64,000 nt of DNA from Anaerolineaceae bacterium (GCA_003598975.1 QZIJ01000036.1:1-64000); one strand, 5' to 3'; counted from the first letter of the stretch, positions 28,881-38,375 are shown. Numbers and translations are program-made. The notes: generated by a model not told the origin, from the sequence alone.

Positions 28881-31800
28881 CTATAACTTGTGAGCCATGA
28901 ACGATCCTGAACCTATCGCACTTGCCGCCCTTTCAAGCAAATGTTCGTGGTGAGTAAAAAACAACACCTGCGTCTTCTTGGACAATTCCGCCAGCACTTT
29001 GAAAGTTGCGCTCGCCGACGCGTCGTCGAAATTGATAACGATGTCATCCACCACCACGGGCATTGGCTCTTGATTAGCAACATGGCTTTCAATTGCGGCC
29101 AAGCGTAATGCCAGAAAAAGCTGGTCACGGGTTCCAGAACTTAGATTGCCAACGGTTTCACGCTTGCCATTGGCGCGAACGCCAACAAGGATTGTCATAT
29201 CCTCATCGAAATCCGTCGCAACCTTGGCGAAACGTCCGCCGGTGATAGTCGCAAATAGCTCAGAGGCGCGCGCCAGCAGAGGCCCTTGATAGCGCTGCTG
29301 GTAGGTTTCTATAACTTCAGAAATAATGGAAGAAGAAAGTCGAGCTGACGCGTATTCGGCGATCAGATTGGAAAGTCTGGCCACCGCATCTGCGGCCCTT
29401 TGTTCCGCATCGGCCGCAACCGCATCGCCATCAACCTTGCCAAGTGCCGCCTCTGCCTCGATCAACTTCCCGTGCCGCTCTTCAACTTGCGGTGTGCATG
29501 CATGAAGGTCTCCAACTGCCCGCTCCAGCGATGCCTTAACCAATACCAAATCTTGTCCGGCGGCTTGAGATAATAATTCCTGAAGCGGAAGTGCTGAGGC
29601 CGTCACCAGCCTTTCCTCGATAGCATCAATTTCACTTTCCAGCTTCAGATATTCGGCACTCCGGTTTTCTGCATCGAACAGTTCCGCGAGCGTTTCACAA
29701 CCGGCGGCAGACTTTAAGTTAGCCAACTCCTGATTCGCCTGCCGCATTATCTGATCTGCCCGAGCAGACGCTTTTCCTGCCTCCTCAATTCTTTCCTCCA
29801 GTGACTTGCGACGTTGCACAAGTTTCTTTCCTTCGGTCAACCGCTCATAAAGCGTTTCAACCACGGCGTCGGCTGATCTATTCGCACGGTCGTACTGTAT
29901 CGCTTCACAAAGACGTGCCGTTTCCCCCTCAACTCGCGTCACAGTTGCTATTGCCGTTGCGAGTTCAGCGCGAGATGCATCCTGCATATCAAGAGCATCC
30001 TCAAAGTCCTCGAACTGTCCGAGTCTTGCGGTGGCTTCCTCTCCGCCAGCGTCCGGGTTAAGCCGAATTGCCTGCATGGAGTCACTCCAACTAACTCTCC
30101 ATTCTTCCAGAAGACTCTTGGATTTATCAGCCTGAGCAACTGCATCAGCAAGCTTTTCCTCGGCATTCTTTTTCTTTCTGGCAAGCACCTTTTGGCTGGC
30201 TGCGGCCTTGTTCGCATGGTCAACGAAAGCCCTTGCCCGGCCTATTGCTTGAGCCAGTGACTCGTTCTCACCTAAAGCTGGAAGCCCTGCCTCAGACAAT
30301 GCCAAGGACAAGTTGTTACCCATCATCACAGCCTGTTCGTCGGCCATGCTCGCCTGTTGTTTAACATCTGCATAAGCTTTGTAGCGCTGCATGAAGAGTT
30401 CACGCTTATTCAGCCAATCCGTCATCTCAGCAACACCGAGAGAAGGCAGGCCATACTTGTCGATGAGCGCCTGCCACTGCGACTTCAACTCGCTTGTTTC
30501 CTTGCCGACCCTTTCCAAACGCGTTCGTTCCAGCTCAATGACATTGCGCATCTGCGCCTGACGCTTTAGTAGTTCCGAGTGCTGCGATACTCGTGCAGCA
30601 TCTGCAAATCGGCTATCGGCAGTAACGTCAGCAGCCTGAACTGAAAACTCATATTCGGCTGCCGTCGGAAGGACTTCCTCCTCTTGACGCTCATTTTGAG
30701 CGGGAAACACCTTGCTACGAATCTTCTGCCACAAGCTTTCGCGAAGGCCACGCTGCTCAGCAAGATGTTCGGCTGTAGGAACTTCGCTTTGCTGCATAAG
30801 CCCCTCTAGCTCGCCGCTCACTGTTGCGATGTCGTTTTCGATACCCTCTATCTTATCTCGGAGTATCTGCCTCCTCGTTTCGAGTTCTTCACGGGCTGCA
30901 TGGAAGTGCTGAAGTTCTGCCGCCAATGGAATTCCCATCGAAACGAGCGCCTCTATGGGTTTGTCCGCGAGCATAGTTGCATCATGAGCCAGGGTAGCTT
31001 CCAAGTTTGCTGCTTGCCGGGTTAATTCCTCGGCTTTTGATTCTGAATTACCTTGAGCCTCGAACACACTGATAGCATCGACAACTGAAGTCGGCACATC
31101 CTGTAGCCCTAATTCGGACAGTTCTGCATTCAGATCGTCTAGCTCTCTTTTTGTTGTTGATGTCAGCCGGGTTAACGCATCCAGTTCAGTCTGGAGCGTA
31201 GCGCCTTTGGTGGCCTGACTTTGAACTCTGGCGCGCAAGGTCGCACTCGGAATCAACGAACGCAAATTGTCCTGATGGGATTCACCAATAGCGGACAGCA
31301 AAGAGCCGATACGAGCATCGGCCTGCTCTCCCCTGCCCTTTGCGCTCGCGGCTGCATCGCGCGCAGCTCTGAAAGCTTCCAGCGTGAAATAGAGTGATTC
31401 AATCGAACCACTTTCGTCCAGTATCGTTTGGGGCAGTTCGATGGCTTCCAGTTCTGCCCGCAACCTTGCCATGTTATCTGCTGCCTCGCGGCCAGATTGT
31501 TCTGCCTGCCGCAATTGTGTTTCTGCCCCCATACGCAGGGCTGAAGCCTCAGGGGGCAATTTGGTCACGTCGCCCAAGTCGGCAAGGCGCTCCAACGCAA
31601 GCGACCGCGACGCAACATCGGGCAGAACGGCCGCCAGACGCTCAAGTCGGCGTGCCTCTCGCTGAAGTACCTCTTGCTGCGATCGCGCCGCGTCATAAGT
31701 AGCACGCGCCTCTTCAGTTGCCTTTCGTAGCGACTCCCATTCAGCCGGTTTGGTCTGTGCTGCCTTGGCTTCCTTGCGCGCCTCACTGTATTGCTCCAAT

Positions 31801-32372
31801 ACCTTGTGGATAGCCGAACTTGATGCACGAGGTCGGAACAGATCATCAGCTTCCTTCGCAAGACGCTCGCGCAGAGTCCTGACCGAAGAAAGCCCCGCTC
31901 CGGCCTCGAACAAACTTTGCCCAAGCTCCCCCTTCCCTTCGCTCAATGCCTTGCCCCCGGCGACCAACTCGTCGTGGTCAAGGCCAAACATTGAAGTGTA
32001 GAGACCCTCCGTCAGACCTCCCATCCATGTAGTCAGCACCTCGTCGGGTATCGCTTCGCCAAGTTCATCGCCAGTCAGTGGGTCGTATTTGATTAAACTA
32101 TTTTTGCGCGCCTTGCGCCGCATGGCTGCAAGCCGCTCACTGTTGCCCAACTCCAGCACGACACCGACACGCAGGTTGGGATTGGCGTGTAAATGATTAT
32201 CGGTTGTCCTCTCAGGAACGCCGAACAGGGCAGCTTTTAAAGCGCGGGAAATTGTCGTTTTCCCCGCTTCGTTGGGTCCATAAGCAATATGAAAATCAGT
32301 TCCCGCATCGAAAGTGATGCGGCGATCAGTAAAGTGACCGAATGCCTTCAGGTCGAGTTGTGCGATTCTCAT
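28881..32372 (-). CDS. YhaN-like SMC-type ATPase (SbcC/Rad50 relative)
   Basis: The 1163-residue protein has an N-terminal half-site (MRIAQLDLKAFGHFTDRRIT, Walker A GPNEAGKT at residues 32-39), a very long coiled coil, and a C-terminal half-site with NLSSGTRDQLFLALRLAAIE (signature) and PVVVDDIVINFDD (Walker B). This split ATPase head with a coiled-coil arm is the YhaN form of the SbcC/Rad50 group. Its start overlaps the stop of the metallophosphoesterase gene upstream as ATGA, so the pair is a nuclease complex like SbcCD. In this island it probably acts in DNA-end processing or defence. Confidence 0.85.
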   Translation of the reverse strand: MRIAQLDLKAFGHFTDRRITFDAGTDFHIAYGPNEAGKTTISRALKAALFGVPERTTDNHLHANPNLRVGVVLELGNSERLAAMRRKARKNSLIKYDPLTGDELGEAIPDEVLTTWMGGLTEGLYTSMFGLDHDELVAGGKALSEGKGELGQSLFEAGAGLSSVRTLRERLAKEADDLFRPRASSSAIHKVLEQYSEARKEAKAAQTKPAEWESLRKATEEARATYDAARSQQEVLQREARRLERLAAVLPDVASRSLALERLADLGDVTKLPPEASALRMGAETQLRQAEQSGREAADNMARLRAELEAIELPQTILDESGSIESLYFTLEAFRAARDAAASAKGRGEQADARIGSLLSAIGESHQDNLRSLIPSATLRARVQSQATKGATLQTELDALTRLTSTTKRELDDLNAELSELGLQDVPTSVVDAISVFEAQGNSESKAEELTRQAANLEATLAHDATMLADKPIEALVSMGIPLAAELQHFHAAREELETRRQILRDKIEGIENDIATVSGELEGLMQQSEVPTAEHLAEQRGLRESLWQKIRSKVFPAQNERQEEEVLPTAAEYEFSVQAADVTADSRFADAARVSQHSELLKRQAQMRNVIELERTRLERVGKETSELKSQWQALIDKYGLPSLGVAEMTDWLNKRELFMQRYKAYADVKQQASMADEQAVMMGNNLSLALSEAGLPALGENESLAQAIGRARAFVDHANKAAASQKVLARKKKNAEEKLADAVAQADKSKSLLEEWRVSWSDSMQAIRLNPDAGGEEATARLGQFEDFEDALDMQDASRAELATAIATVTRVEGETARLCEAIQYDRANRSADAVVETLYERLTEGKKLVQRRKSLEERIEEAGKASARADQIMRQANQELANLKSAAGCETLAELFDAENRSAEYLKLESEIDAIEERLVTASALPLQELLSQAAGQDLVLVKASLERAVGDLHACTPQVEERHGKLIEAEAALGKVDGDAVAADAEQRAADAVARLSNLIAEYASARLSSSIISEVIETYQQRYQGPLLARASELFATITGGRFAKVATDFDEDMTILVGVRANGKRETVGNLSSGTRDQLFLALRLAAIESHVANQEPMPVVVDDIVINFDDASASATFKVLAELSKKTQVLFFTHHEHLLERAASAIGSGSFMAHKL

Positions 32373-33634
32373 TGCTCGCCCTCAAGAGAAATTGAGGCAA
32401 GCAGCCGCTCGCGCGCCGCTGCTAGTGCCTCAACGCGAACCTCATTTGAAAGCGGCTTTAGTAACGAATCCCGCTCCCGCAACTCGGCGGGTATCTTCTG
32501 TTCGAGTTCCGATAGAACAGATTCCGCCATCTTCGCCAATGCTTCTGGATCGGCAGCAAGTACGTCGAGCTTCTTCAACAGCATGCCGAACGGATCATCT
32601 CGTTTTGCTAAAGCGGCAAGGTCAAGTGGGGCTGACACAGAAAGCTTGATCTTTTCCAGCCAAGCCGTGCCACCCGAAGCTTCATTCAGCCATGCGCATA
32701 CATCTGCCCGAAAGCCTTCCGGGCTGCCGACGAGCTTGCCGTGCAATGGTGTCCGTCCGCCAATCGAGAATCGCAACGCCAGCAGACGGCCGCAAGATTC
32801 CAACACAGCGCCCCGCACAGCCTGCTGAACTGACTCCTGAAGATCGTCTAGAGTTGCCGCATCAGTTGCATCAATCGTCAGATGCTGCCAGCGCGCTACA
32901 TCCGTCGCAGCGAACTCAACAGAACGAATGCCATCCTCAGCATCGCCTTCCACAACCATGCAGCCTTTCTCTCCAAGTTCGCGTGCGTGTCTTCCTTGGG
33001 TATTCCCTGGGAATACGATCCACGGATTTTCCCGCACAACCTCTCGCTGATGGACATGACCAAGCGCCCAATAGTGGTAGCCCTTACCGACAAGCCGTTC
33101 AGGTGTTGTAGGTGCATAGGGTTCGTGCCCCTCACGACCAGCAAGCGCCGTGTGCAGCAGTCCAATATTAAGGAGTCCAGAGTGTGCGTCCGGATAATGG
33201 GCAGAAAGATCATCTGTGATCTCTCCAGTAGCAAAGCTCTGACCGTGAATTGCAAAGCCAATATTCTTATCAACGATCGTCTCAGGCTTTGACGATTTGA
33301 ACACATGCACACTTTTCGGCAATGGCACGGCCTTAGAAATCTTGCTCATGGCATCGTGATTGCCACGAACGATGAAAGCACGGATATTGGCATCAGCGAG
33401 ACGGCGAAGTTGATTCGCAAAAAATAGCCCGGCATTAAAGTCGAGCAAATCGCCATCGAACACGTCCCCCGCTATCAGAACAAAATCCACCTCTCTTTCC
33501 AGAGCAAGATCAATTATGTTGATAAACGAGCGGCGTGTTGCCTCGCGCATGTCATCAACTGGAGCCCCCTCGTAGCGTTCCAGGCCCCGCAACGGACTGT
33601 CAAGATGAAGGTCAGCGGCGTGAATGAATTTCAA
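32369..33634 (-). CDS. YhaO-like metallophosphoesterase/nuclease (SbcD/Mre11 relative)
   Basis: The 421-residue product has the calcineurin-like phosphoesterase motifs at the start: HAADLHLDSPL, IAGDVFDGD and VRGNHDAMSK, followed by GHVHQRE and a C-terminal domain with helical content. The N-terminal 200 residues form the catalytic nuclease core. It is the first gene of a two-gene leftward operon with the YhaN-like ATPase. The pair resembles Bacillus YhaO/YhaN and the bacterial SbcDC complex. Confidence 0.87.
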   Translation of the reverse strand: MKFIHAADLHLDSPLRGLERYEGAPVDDMREATRRSFINIIDLALEREVDFVLIAGDVFDGDLLDFNAGLFFANQLRRLADANIRAFIVRGNHDAMSKISKAVPLPKSVHVFKSSKPETIVDKNIGFAIHGQSFATGEITDDLSAHYPDAHSGLLNIGLLHTALAGREGHEPYAPTTPERLVGKGYHYWALGHVHQREVVRENPWIVFPGNTQGRHARELGEKGCMVVEGDAEDGIRSVEFAATDVARWQHLTIDATDAATLDDLQESVQQAVRGAVLESCGRLLALRFSIGGRTPLHGKLVGSPEGFRADVCAWLNEASGGTAWLEKIKLSVSAPLDLAALAKRDDPFGMLLKKLDVLAADPEALAKMAESVLSELEQKIPAELRERDSLLKPLSNEVRVEALAAARERLLASISLEGEQ

Positions 33635-33902
33635 TTAAAACTCTCCTTCTCTTTCGTCCGTGATAACTTGGTCACGAACAACATTGACGTTTATTGGCAA
33701 TAATAGCAGGGGGCTAGCACGGATACGAAACTTTGGATTCGAATGCACTCCCTAGTTGCCTAGCCTTACTTCTACCCACCATAAGTTATACTGGGATTTA
33801 GCTTGCGAATTTGACCGGACTAGATACAGATGTATGCTCTTTGCCAACGGCACAAAATGCGCAAAAACTGAAGATAGCAGCGACTAATCCAGGAGAACCC
33901 AA
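33635..33902. promoter_or_regulatory. Divergent promoter region between the YhaO-like and OLD genes
   Basis: These 268 bases are AT-rich and non-coding. TATACT at 33787 with TTACTT at 33766 (15-base spacer) is a possible promoter for the OLD gene, and AGGAGA at 33892 is its ribosome site. No copy of the 27-bp palindrome is present. Confidence 0.4.
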
Positions 33903-35855
33903 ATGGCAGGAGAAAATCGATCTAAGCTGGTACGCATGACCGTTCGCAACATCGGTTGCATCGGCAATGAAGAAGTTGAAATTTCTCTCGACAATGTTGT
34001 TTGCTTGGTTGGCAAAAACAATTCCGGAAAATCCACCATCCTCAGAGCATATGAACTTGCGAAAGGCTCTGTTCAATTTGAAAAGGACAGAGACCGCTAC
34101 CAGCATGCAGAAGATGATCAGCCCTCTGATGTGGTGTTGGAAGTTCATATTCCAGAAGGTATCGGTAACATCCATGCAGATTGGAAAACAGAGCAGGATG
34201 GATTATTGATTGTTAAGAGCAGATGGCAATGGTCAGCCCCTGACTTCCAGAAGATACGAACGACTTGGAATCCCAAAGGCGGAGAGAATGGAACAGGTGC
34301 TTGGGATCCCGATAAAAATGCCGCCGGGCTGGACAATGTATTCACCGCTCGTCTTCCGCGCCCACTTCGTATCGGCTCCCTTGACGACGCAGCAAAGACC
34401 GAGGAAATGCTCCTCACGCTTGCTTTGACACCGCTTCTCGCGAACTTGGAAAGAGAACGTAAGAACTCTGAATCTGAACTGGCGATAGCAATTGCCAGCG
34501 TCAGTGGACATATCGATAGCCTCAGTGAAACCCACAAGGAGGATTTCAATCAGATCGCGAAAAAAGTTACAACCGGATTTCAAAGCGTTTTCCCATCTCT
34601 TGGGGTTCGGTTGGATATTGCTGCAGCGCCCCTCGTACCAAAAATTGAAGACCTTGTAAAAAAAGGCTCAGGGCTTCGTATTACTGACGGGAAAGCCAAT
34701 ACATCGCTTGATCAGCAGGGTACAGGAGCCAGGCGTGCTCTGTTCTGGGCCATGCTGCAAGTTCACAATGAACTTTCTAGGGAGCGAGAGATTCGGGATG
34801 ACTTCAGGAAGAAACTGGAAAAAGATTTAGCCGAAGAAGAAAAAAAGAAGAAAAAAGCCAAACCAGAAAACTTGGCGGAGATTGAAGCAAAGATTGCCGA
34901 TCTCAATGCTCAACTCGCAGCACACAACGATGGGGCACCAATCCCAGAAAGCCCAGAAGACCCTGCGTTGCCAGGTTATCTATTGCTGATTGATGAACCG
35001 GAAAACGCCTTACATCCCATGGCTGCACGCGCAGCTCAACGTCATTTATACAAGCTGGCAGAAAGTCCAGACTGGCAGGTGATGATGACGACGCACTCGC
35101 CATACTTCATCAATCCATTTGAAGATCATACGACAATAGTTCGCCTCGAACGGACGACAGACGAAAATAACTCGCCGATTGAACCGAAAACATACCGATC
35201 GGACTTAATCACTTTCGAAGGTGATGACAAGCAAAGGCTCCAAGCACTACAGCACATTGACCCAAGCTTCGCTGAAGTATTCTTCGGCTCATATCCAGTA
35301 CTGGTCGAAGGTGACACTGAACATGCCGCCTTTATGGCTGCCATTATTGAAAAGCAGCATGAGCTAATGGAACGGGTCACCGTCATTCGCGCCCGTGGAA
35401 AGGCAATCCTTGTTCCTCTGATCAAGGTTTTGAAGCACTTTAAGATCAGCTTCGGAATCATCCATGATAGTGATGCCCCGTTCAGGAGGAATGGAGATAA
35501 AAACGGCATGTGGACAGAGAATGGAAAGATTTGGACAGCAATCAAGCAAGCAAGGGAGGCGGGGGTTACTGTTCGACACAGAGTCAGTATCCCAGACTTC
35601 GAGCGGTATCTTGGGGGAGACGAGGAGTCAAAGGACAAGCCACTGAATGCATACCAAAAGGTCACCAACGAGGCCGCATTGAGCGAACAGGTACAGACTC
35701 TCCTAAATGAACTACTTAGCAGCGAACAGCATGAGCCATTCCAAGCTGTCCCTCCTACCAAGGATACCGATTACCTTGAACTGTTGCGCGCTGAAGTATT
35801 GAAGTGGGCAACTGAAAGTGGCCTAGCTGAAAATCCGCGCTTTAAAGGCAAGTGA
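33903..35855 (+). CDS. OLD-family ATP-dependent endonuclease with Toprim domain
   Basis: The 650-residue protein has an N-terminal ABC-type ATPase (LVGKNNSGKSTILRAY near residue 37), a charged coiled segment rich in Lys and Glu near 310-335, Walker B LLIDEPENALHPMA near 361, and a C-terminal Toprim nuclease with VLVEGDTEHAAF near 466 and IIHDSDAPF near 519. OLD proteins cut DNA and several act against phage (P2 Old, GajA). No UvrD-like helicase follows, so it is not a Gabija pair; it looks like a class 1 solitary OLD. It is divergent from the YhaNO-like operon. An AGGAGAACCCAA ribosome site precedes the ATG. Confidence 0.88.
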   Translation: MAGENRSKLVRMTVRNIGCIGNEEVEISLDNVVCLVGKNNSGKSTILRAYELAKGSVQFEKDRDRYQHAEDDQPSDVVLEVHIPEGIGNIHADWKTEQDGLLIVKSRWQWSAPDFQKIRTTWNPKGGENGTGAWDPDKNAAGLDNVFTARLPRPLRIGSLDDAAKTEEMLLTLALTPLLANLERERKNSESELAIAIASVSGHIDSLSETHKEDFNQIAKKVTTGFQSVFPSLGVRLDIAAAPLVPKIEDLVKKGSGLRITDGKANTSLDQQGTGARRALFWAMLQVHNELSREREIRDDFRKKLEKDLAEEEKKKKKAKPENLAEIEAKIADLNAQLAAHNDGAPIPESPEDPALPGYLLLIDEPENALHPMAARAAQRHLYKLAESPDWQVMMTTHSPYFINPFEDHTTIVRLERTTDENNSPIEPKTYRSDLITFEGDDKQRLQALQHIDPSFAEVFFGSYPVLVEGDTEHAAFMAAIIEKQHELMERVTVIRARGKAILVPLIKVLKHFKISFGIIHDSDAPFRRNGDKNGMWTENGKIWTAIKQAREAGVTVRHRVSIPDFERYLGGDEESKDKPLNAYQKVTNEAALSEQVQTLLNELLSSEQHEPFQAVPPTKDTDYLELLRAEVLKWATESGLAENPRFKGK

Positions 35856-35894
35856 AAAATGGATGATGTTATATATATGTGATTCGATAACACA

Positions 35895-36185
35895 TCAAGC
35901 CATGACCTCGACCTGCACCCATTTCATGATATTCCCTCGATCGGTTTCCACTGGTCGAGCAACAAGCAGGATCGCGCCATTGGGCACGAGGCTCACCGCC
36001 TCCTTGTTTCTCACGGCATCAACCCAACCGCCATGAAGGCCAAGTTCTTTGTCACGCTCGGCCTCCTCGATGATTTGGCAAACATCTTCTAATGAGATTT
36101 CGGTCAGTGTGATGTCAGCGGTCAGCGATGAAAGCATCCCAAGATCGAACTGGTCAGTCAACAAGTAGCGAGGTGGCTTGTTCAT
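35895..36185 (-). CDS. Small conserved protein co-transcribed with the MobI-like gene
   Basis: The 96-residue product (MNKPPRYLLTDQFDLGMLSS onward) has a compact alpha/beta look and ends ILLVARPVETDRGN and VQVEVMA. Its ATG overlaps the stop of the upstream gene, so both are translated together. There is a loose resemblance to DUF1874 ring-nuclease proteins in the YLL start, but the conserved His is not seen, so I do not assign that function. Confidence 0.55.
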   Translation of the reverse strand: MNKPPRYLLTDQFDLGMLSSLTADITLTEISLEDVCQIIEEAERDKELGLHGGWVDAVRNKEAVSLVPNGAILLVARPVETDRGNIMKWVQVEVMA

Positions 36186-36673
36186 TGCGCTTCCTCGGTC
36201 GAATTTTCCTGCATGCTGCCTGCCATAAACCGTTCCAGCCGGCCAAGGGTGAGTAGCATATCGGAAAGGTAGTGCGCCTGACGGCGGTATTGGCTGGCCT
36301 CGGCCTCGACCTTGGTCACCAGATCGTCATCCCACCCCACAGTATGTCGAAACAGATCATCCATGCAGTAGGAAAAAATCTGCGCATCCCTCCGCCTGCT
36401 CTTGTTGCGCTTTGGAATATACGCCCACTTTTTCTTGCGCCCGGTCTCCTTCTTGCCATGCCAGCCGACGGAGTACCATTCGAGGGAAAGAGCGTTGGCA
36501 TTTTCACTCAAGCGAACCCGGAACTGAAGCGTGTTTTTATTGTTCCAATCCTTGCACTTGTTCGTATCCATGACTTCCTGCAAGTAGCGGTTTCCGAGGT
36601 CTTTGGCATTCTCGAATATCTCTCTCAGTTGACCTTGAATCATCAATCTTGCTTCCATAATCCACTCTTCCAT
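36182..36673 (-). CDS. mobI: MobI-like conjugative transfer protein
   Basis: In SXT and IncC elements MobI is an auxiliary protein needed to start transfer at oriT, encoded next to it. This 163-residue protein has the MobI pattern: RVRLSENANALSLEWYSVGW, a basic strand (GRKKKWAYIPKRNKSRRRDA), and a helical tail with EAEASQYRRQAHYLSDMLLT. I chose ATG 36673, which has GGGAG upstream; GTG 36685 and ATG 36658 are possible. The 470 bases upstream carry a perfect inverted repeat, fitting an oriT next to mobI. The assignment is by pattern and context. Confidence 0.5.
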   Translation of the reverse strand: MEEWIMEARLMIQGQLREIFENAKDLGNRYLQEVMDTNKCKDWNNKNTLQFRVRLSENANALSLEWYSVGWHGKKETGRKKKWAYIPKRNKSRRRDAQIFSYCMDDLFRHTVGWDDDLVTKVEAEASQYRRQAHYLSDMLLTLGRLERFMAGSMQENSTEEAQ

Positions 36674-36876
36674 AATGCAGTCCACTCCCGCTATTAAAGA
36701 TCAGGATTCACGACCCAACGAATCCTTCTGAGCAACTCACCTGCCGACAAAAATGCCGATGACCTGAAGTTTTTTCGGTTCCAAGACGGTATTCAGGCCA
36801 TCAACGAAGGCCAATATCTCGATATTTCTCACACCAAGGAGGAGTGGCGACGATTCCCACAAGATGCAAGCACATC

Positions 36877-36898
36877 GAATCCTTATGGATAAGGATTC
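36877..36898. repeat. Perfect 10-bp inverted repeat with 2-bp spacer (candidate oriT hairpin or operator)
   Basis: The left arm GAATCCTTAT and the right arm ATAAGGATTC are exact inverse complements, separated by GG. A perfect 22-bp palindrome in a non-coding gap upstream of a MobI-like gene is typical of an oriT hairpin near the nick site or of a strong operator. Confidence 0.6.
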
Positions 36899-36940
36899 AT
36901 GGGTACGCATCGTAATTTCCACGTATGGCCGCGTGCGGTT

Positions 36941-36967
36941 GAAATGCGTCCTTTTTGGTCACATTTC
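36941..36967 (+). promoter_or_regulatory. 27-bp imperfect palindrome, copy B (upstream of parM)
   Basis: This is the most symmetric copy: GAAATGCGTCC, TTTTT, then GGTCACATTTC. It lies 178 bases upstream of parM and 268 bases upstream of the MobI-like gene on the other strand. Confidence 0.6.
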
Positions 36968-37144
36968 AGATGCCGCACAATCCAGCATCGCCATAGCATC
37001 AGGTTCTCTGGCGGTTCATACAATGTTTTTTCTCTCTGAAAATAAACGTTGTGTCCTTGCAGGATTTCTGCTGTGCAACTGCCAGTTCTCGCCGCACCAC
37101 TCTGCGGACTGTGACCAACGAAGTACAACTGGAGATAACCTGAA

Positions 37145-38119
37145 ATGAATGTTCTCGGAATCGATATTGGCTATTCCAACCTCAAGCTGGCCTATGGGCA
37201 GCAAGGCACCGAACCAAAAGTCATGTTGCGACCGGCGGGCGCTGCACCAGCAGATCGCATGGGCGAAAAAATAGGAGGCGATAGCGAGGAAGATTTTCTG
37301 CGCGTGCTGGTGAACGAAGTGCCGTTTGTCGCAGGCATCTCACCGGATCGCGCCGAACTCTGGAGCCGGGAGCTGCATGAAAATTATCCGTCCACCGATT
37401 CTTACCGCGCCCTCTTCCACGCTGGCTTGCTGTTATCCGAATTCGACCAGGTCAATCTTGTCGTGACCGGCCTGCCGGTGAATCAATACCTCAACCACGA
37501 GCTACGCGAGCGGCTGTCCGGGCAGATGCAGGGGGAACACCAAATCACTCCGCGCAGGAAGATCTTCGTGAACAAGGTCAAAGTTGTCCCACAACCTGTG
37601 GGCGGATTTGTTGATTACGTCTGGGGGTTGCCGGATACATCGGAAATTGAAGACAGTCGGGTACTGGTAGTTGACCCTGGCTTCTTCTCTGTTGACTGGG
37701 TTTTGATAAGCAATGGCGAATTGCGCCGTCAGTCCTGCGGCACAAGCCTGGAAGCATCATCGGTGATTCTCGATGAAGCGGTCAGACTAATTGCGGAGGA
37801 TTTCGGCGGCAATGTTGGTAGGGAACGTCTCGAACATACCCTTCGCAATGGGCATGATCAGGTACGTCTCTTTGGCGAGCGTGTGGACGTGGCTCCGTAT
37901 CTGAAGAAGGCTGCCGACAAGGTCGGCCCTATCGTGACAGCCAGGTTGCGAGAATCGCTGCGAAAGGAAAATGCCAGCGCAGACATGGTGCTGCTCGTAG
38001 GTGGCGGTGCCGGATTCTTCGAGAAGGCGGTGAAAGAAGCATTTCCCCAGCTCAAAGTATCGACGCCTGATTCTCCAGTCTATGCGAACGCACGGGGATT
38101 CTGGCGGATGGGGGCATGA
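37145..38119 (+). CDS. parM: Actin-like plasmid partition ATPase (ParM/StbA family, possibly PRTRC protein D)
   Basis: The 324-residue protein has the actin-fold motifs: phosphate 1 GIDIGYSNLKLAYG (residues 4-17), phosphate 2 VVDPGFFSVDW (near 175), and the adenosine motif LLVGGGAGFFEKAV (near 282). Such proteins polymerise with ATP and push plasmid copies apart. A small gene with a ParR-like start follows by one base. PRTRC protein D is also a ParM/StbA relative of this length, and a PRTRC cassette lies 22 kb away, so it could be that member. A TGGAG ribosome site precedes the ATG. Confidence 0.85.
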   Translation: MNVLGIDIGYSNLKLAYGQQGTEPKVMLRPAGAAPADRMGEKIGGDSEEDFLRVLVNEVPFVAGISPDRAELWSRELHENYPSTDSYRALFHAGLLLSEFDQVNLVVTGLPVNQYLNHELRERLSGQMQGEHQITPRRKIFVNKVKVVPQPVGGFVDYVWGLPDTSEIEDSRVLVVDPGFFSVDWVLISNGELRRQSCGTSLEASSVILDEAVRLIAEDFGGNVGRERLEHTLRNGHDQVRLFGERVDVAPYLKKAADKVGPIVTARLRESLRKENASADMVLLVGGGAGFFEKAVKEAFPQLKVSTPDSPVYANARGFWRMGA

Positions 38120-38120
38120 G

Positions 38121-38375
38121 ATGTCCTCGATCAGGGTAGTTGTAAAGATCCCGACCGGCACTTACCCGGAGTTGGTTGCTGATCTCGACAAAGTTGCTCC
38201 AAGGGAGCGCGCGGAGCGGTTACGGTTACTGGCGATGATTGGGCTGAAAGAACTGCATCAAATTGAGCCCAGGAGTCGCCAGCATCAGAATATGGCGGAT
38301 TCCCCAAAACAAGGTCTTGGCGTCAGCGAAACCAAAACCAGCAATTTCATCCGCAACCTTACCAATAACCTTTGA
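38121..38375 (+). CDS. Small partition-partner protein (ParR/StbB-like)
   Basis: The start ATG at 38121 lies one base after the parM stop. The 84-residue product begins MSSIRVVVKIPTGTYPELVA, a beta strand followed by helices, in the style of ribbon-helix-helix proteins that bind the centromere and the ParM filament. The C-terminal third is polar and probably disordered. The function is inferred from position and size. Confidence 0.6.
   Translation: MSSIRVVVKIPTGTYPELVADLDKVAPRERAERLRLLAMIGLKELHQIEPRSRQHQNMADSPKQGLGVSETKTSNFIRNLTNNL

Larger units (their letters stand above)
36674..37144. other. 470-bp non-coding region between mobI-like and parM: candidate oriT and/or partition site
   Basis: No gene is convincing here. 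The region holds a perfect inverted repeat at 36877-36898, the 27-bp palindrome at 36941-36967, and AT-rich stretches around 37018-37050. In SXT/IncC elements oriT lies just upstream of mobI, and in ParM loci the centromere lies just upstream of parM, so this gap is the natural place for both. This is inference from position. Confidence 0.45.

Noticed and set aside
33903-35855. Gabija system (GajAB)
   Set aside because: Only an OLD/GajA-like gene is present; no UvrD-like helicase gene is next to it on either strand.
35895-36185. DUF1874/AcrIII-1-type ring nuclease
   Set aside because: The YLL start and size are similar, but the conserved His of the family is not visible, and the gene is in an operon with a MobI-like gene, so the resemblance is too weak.
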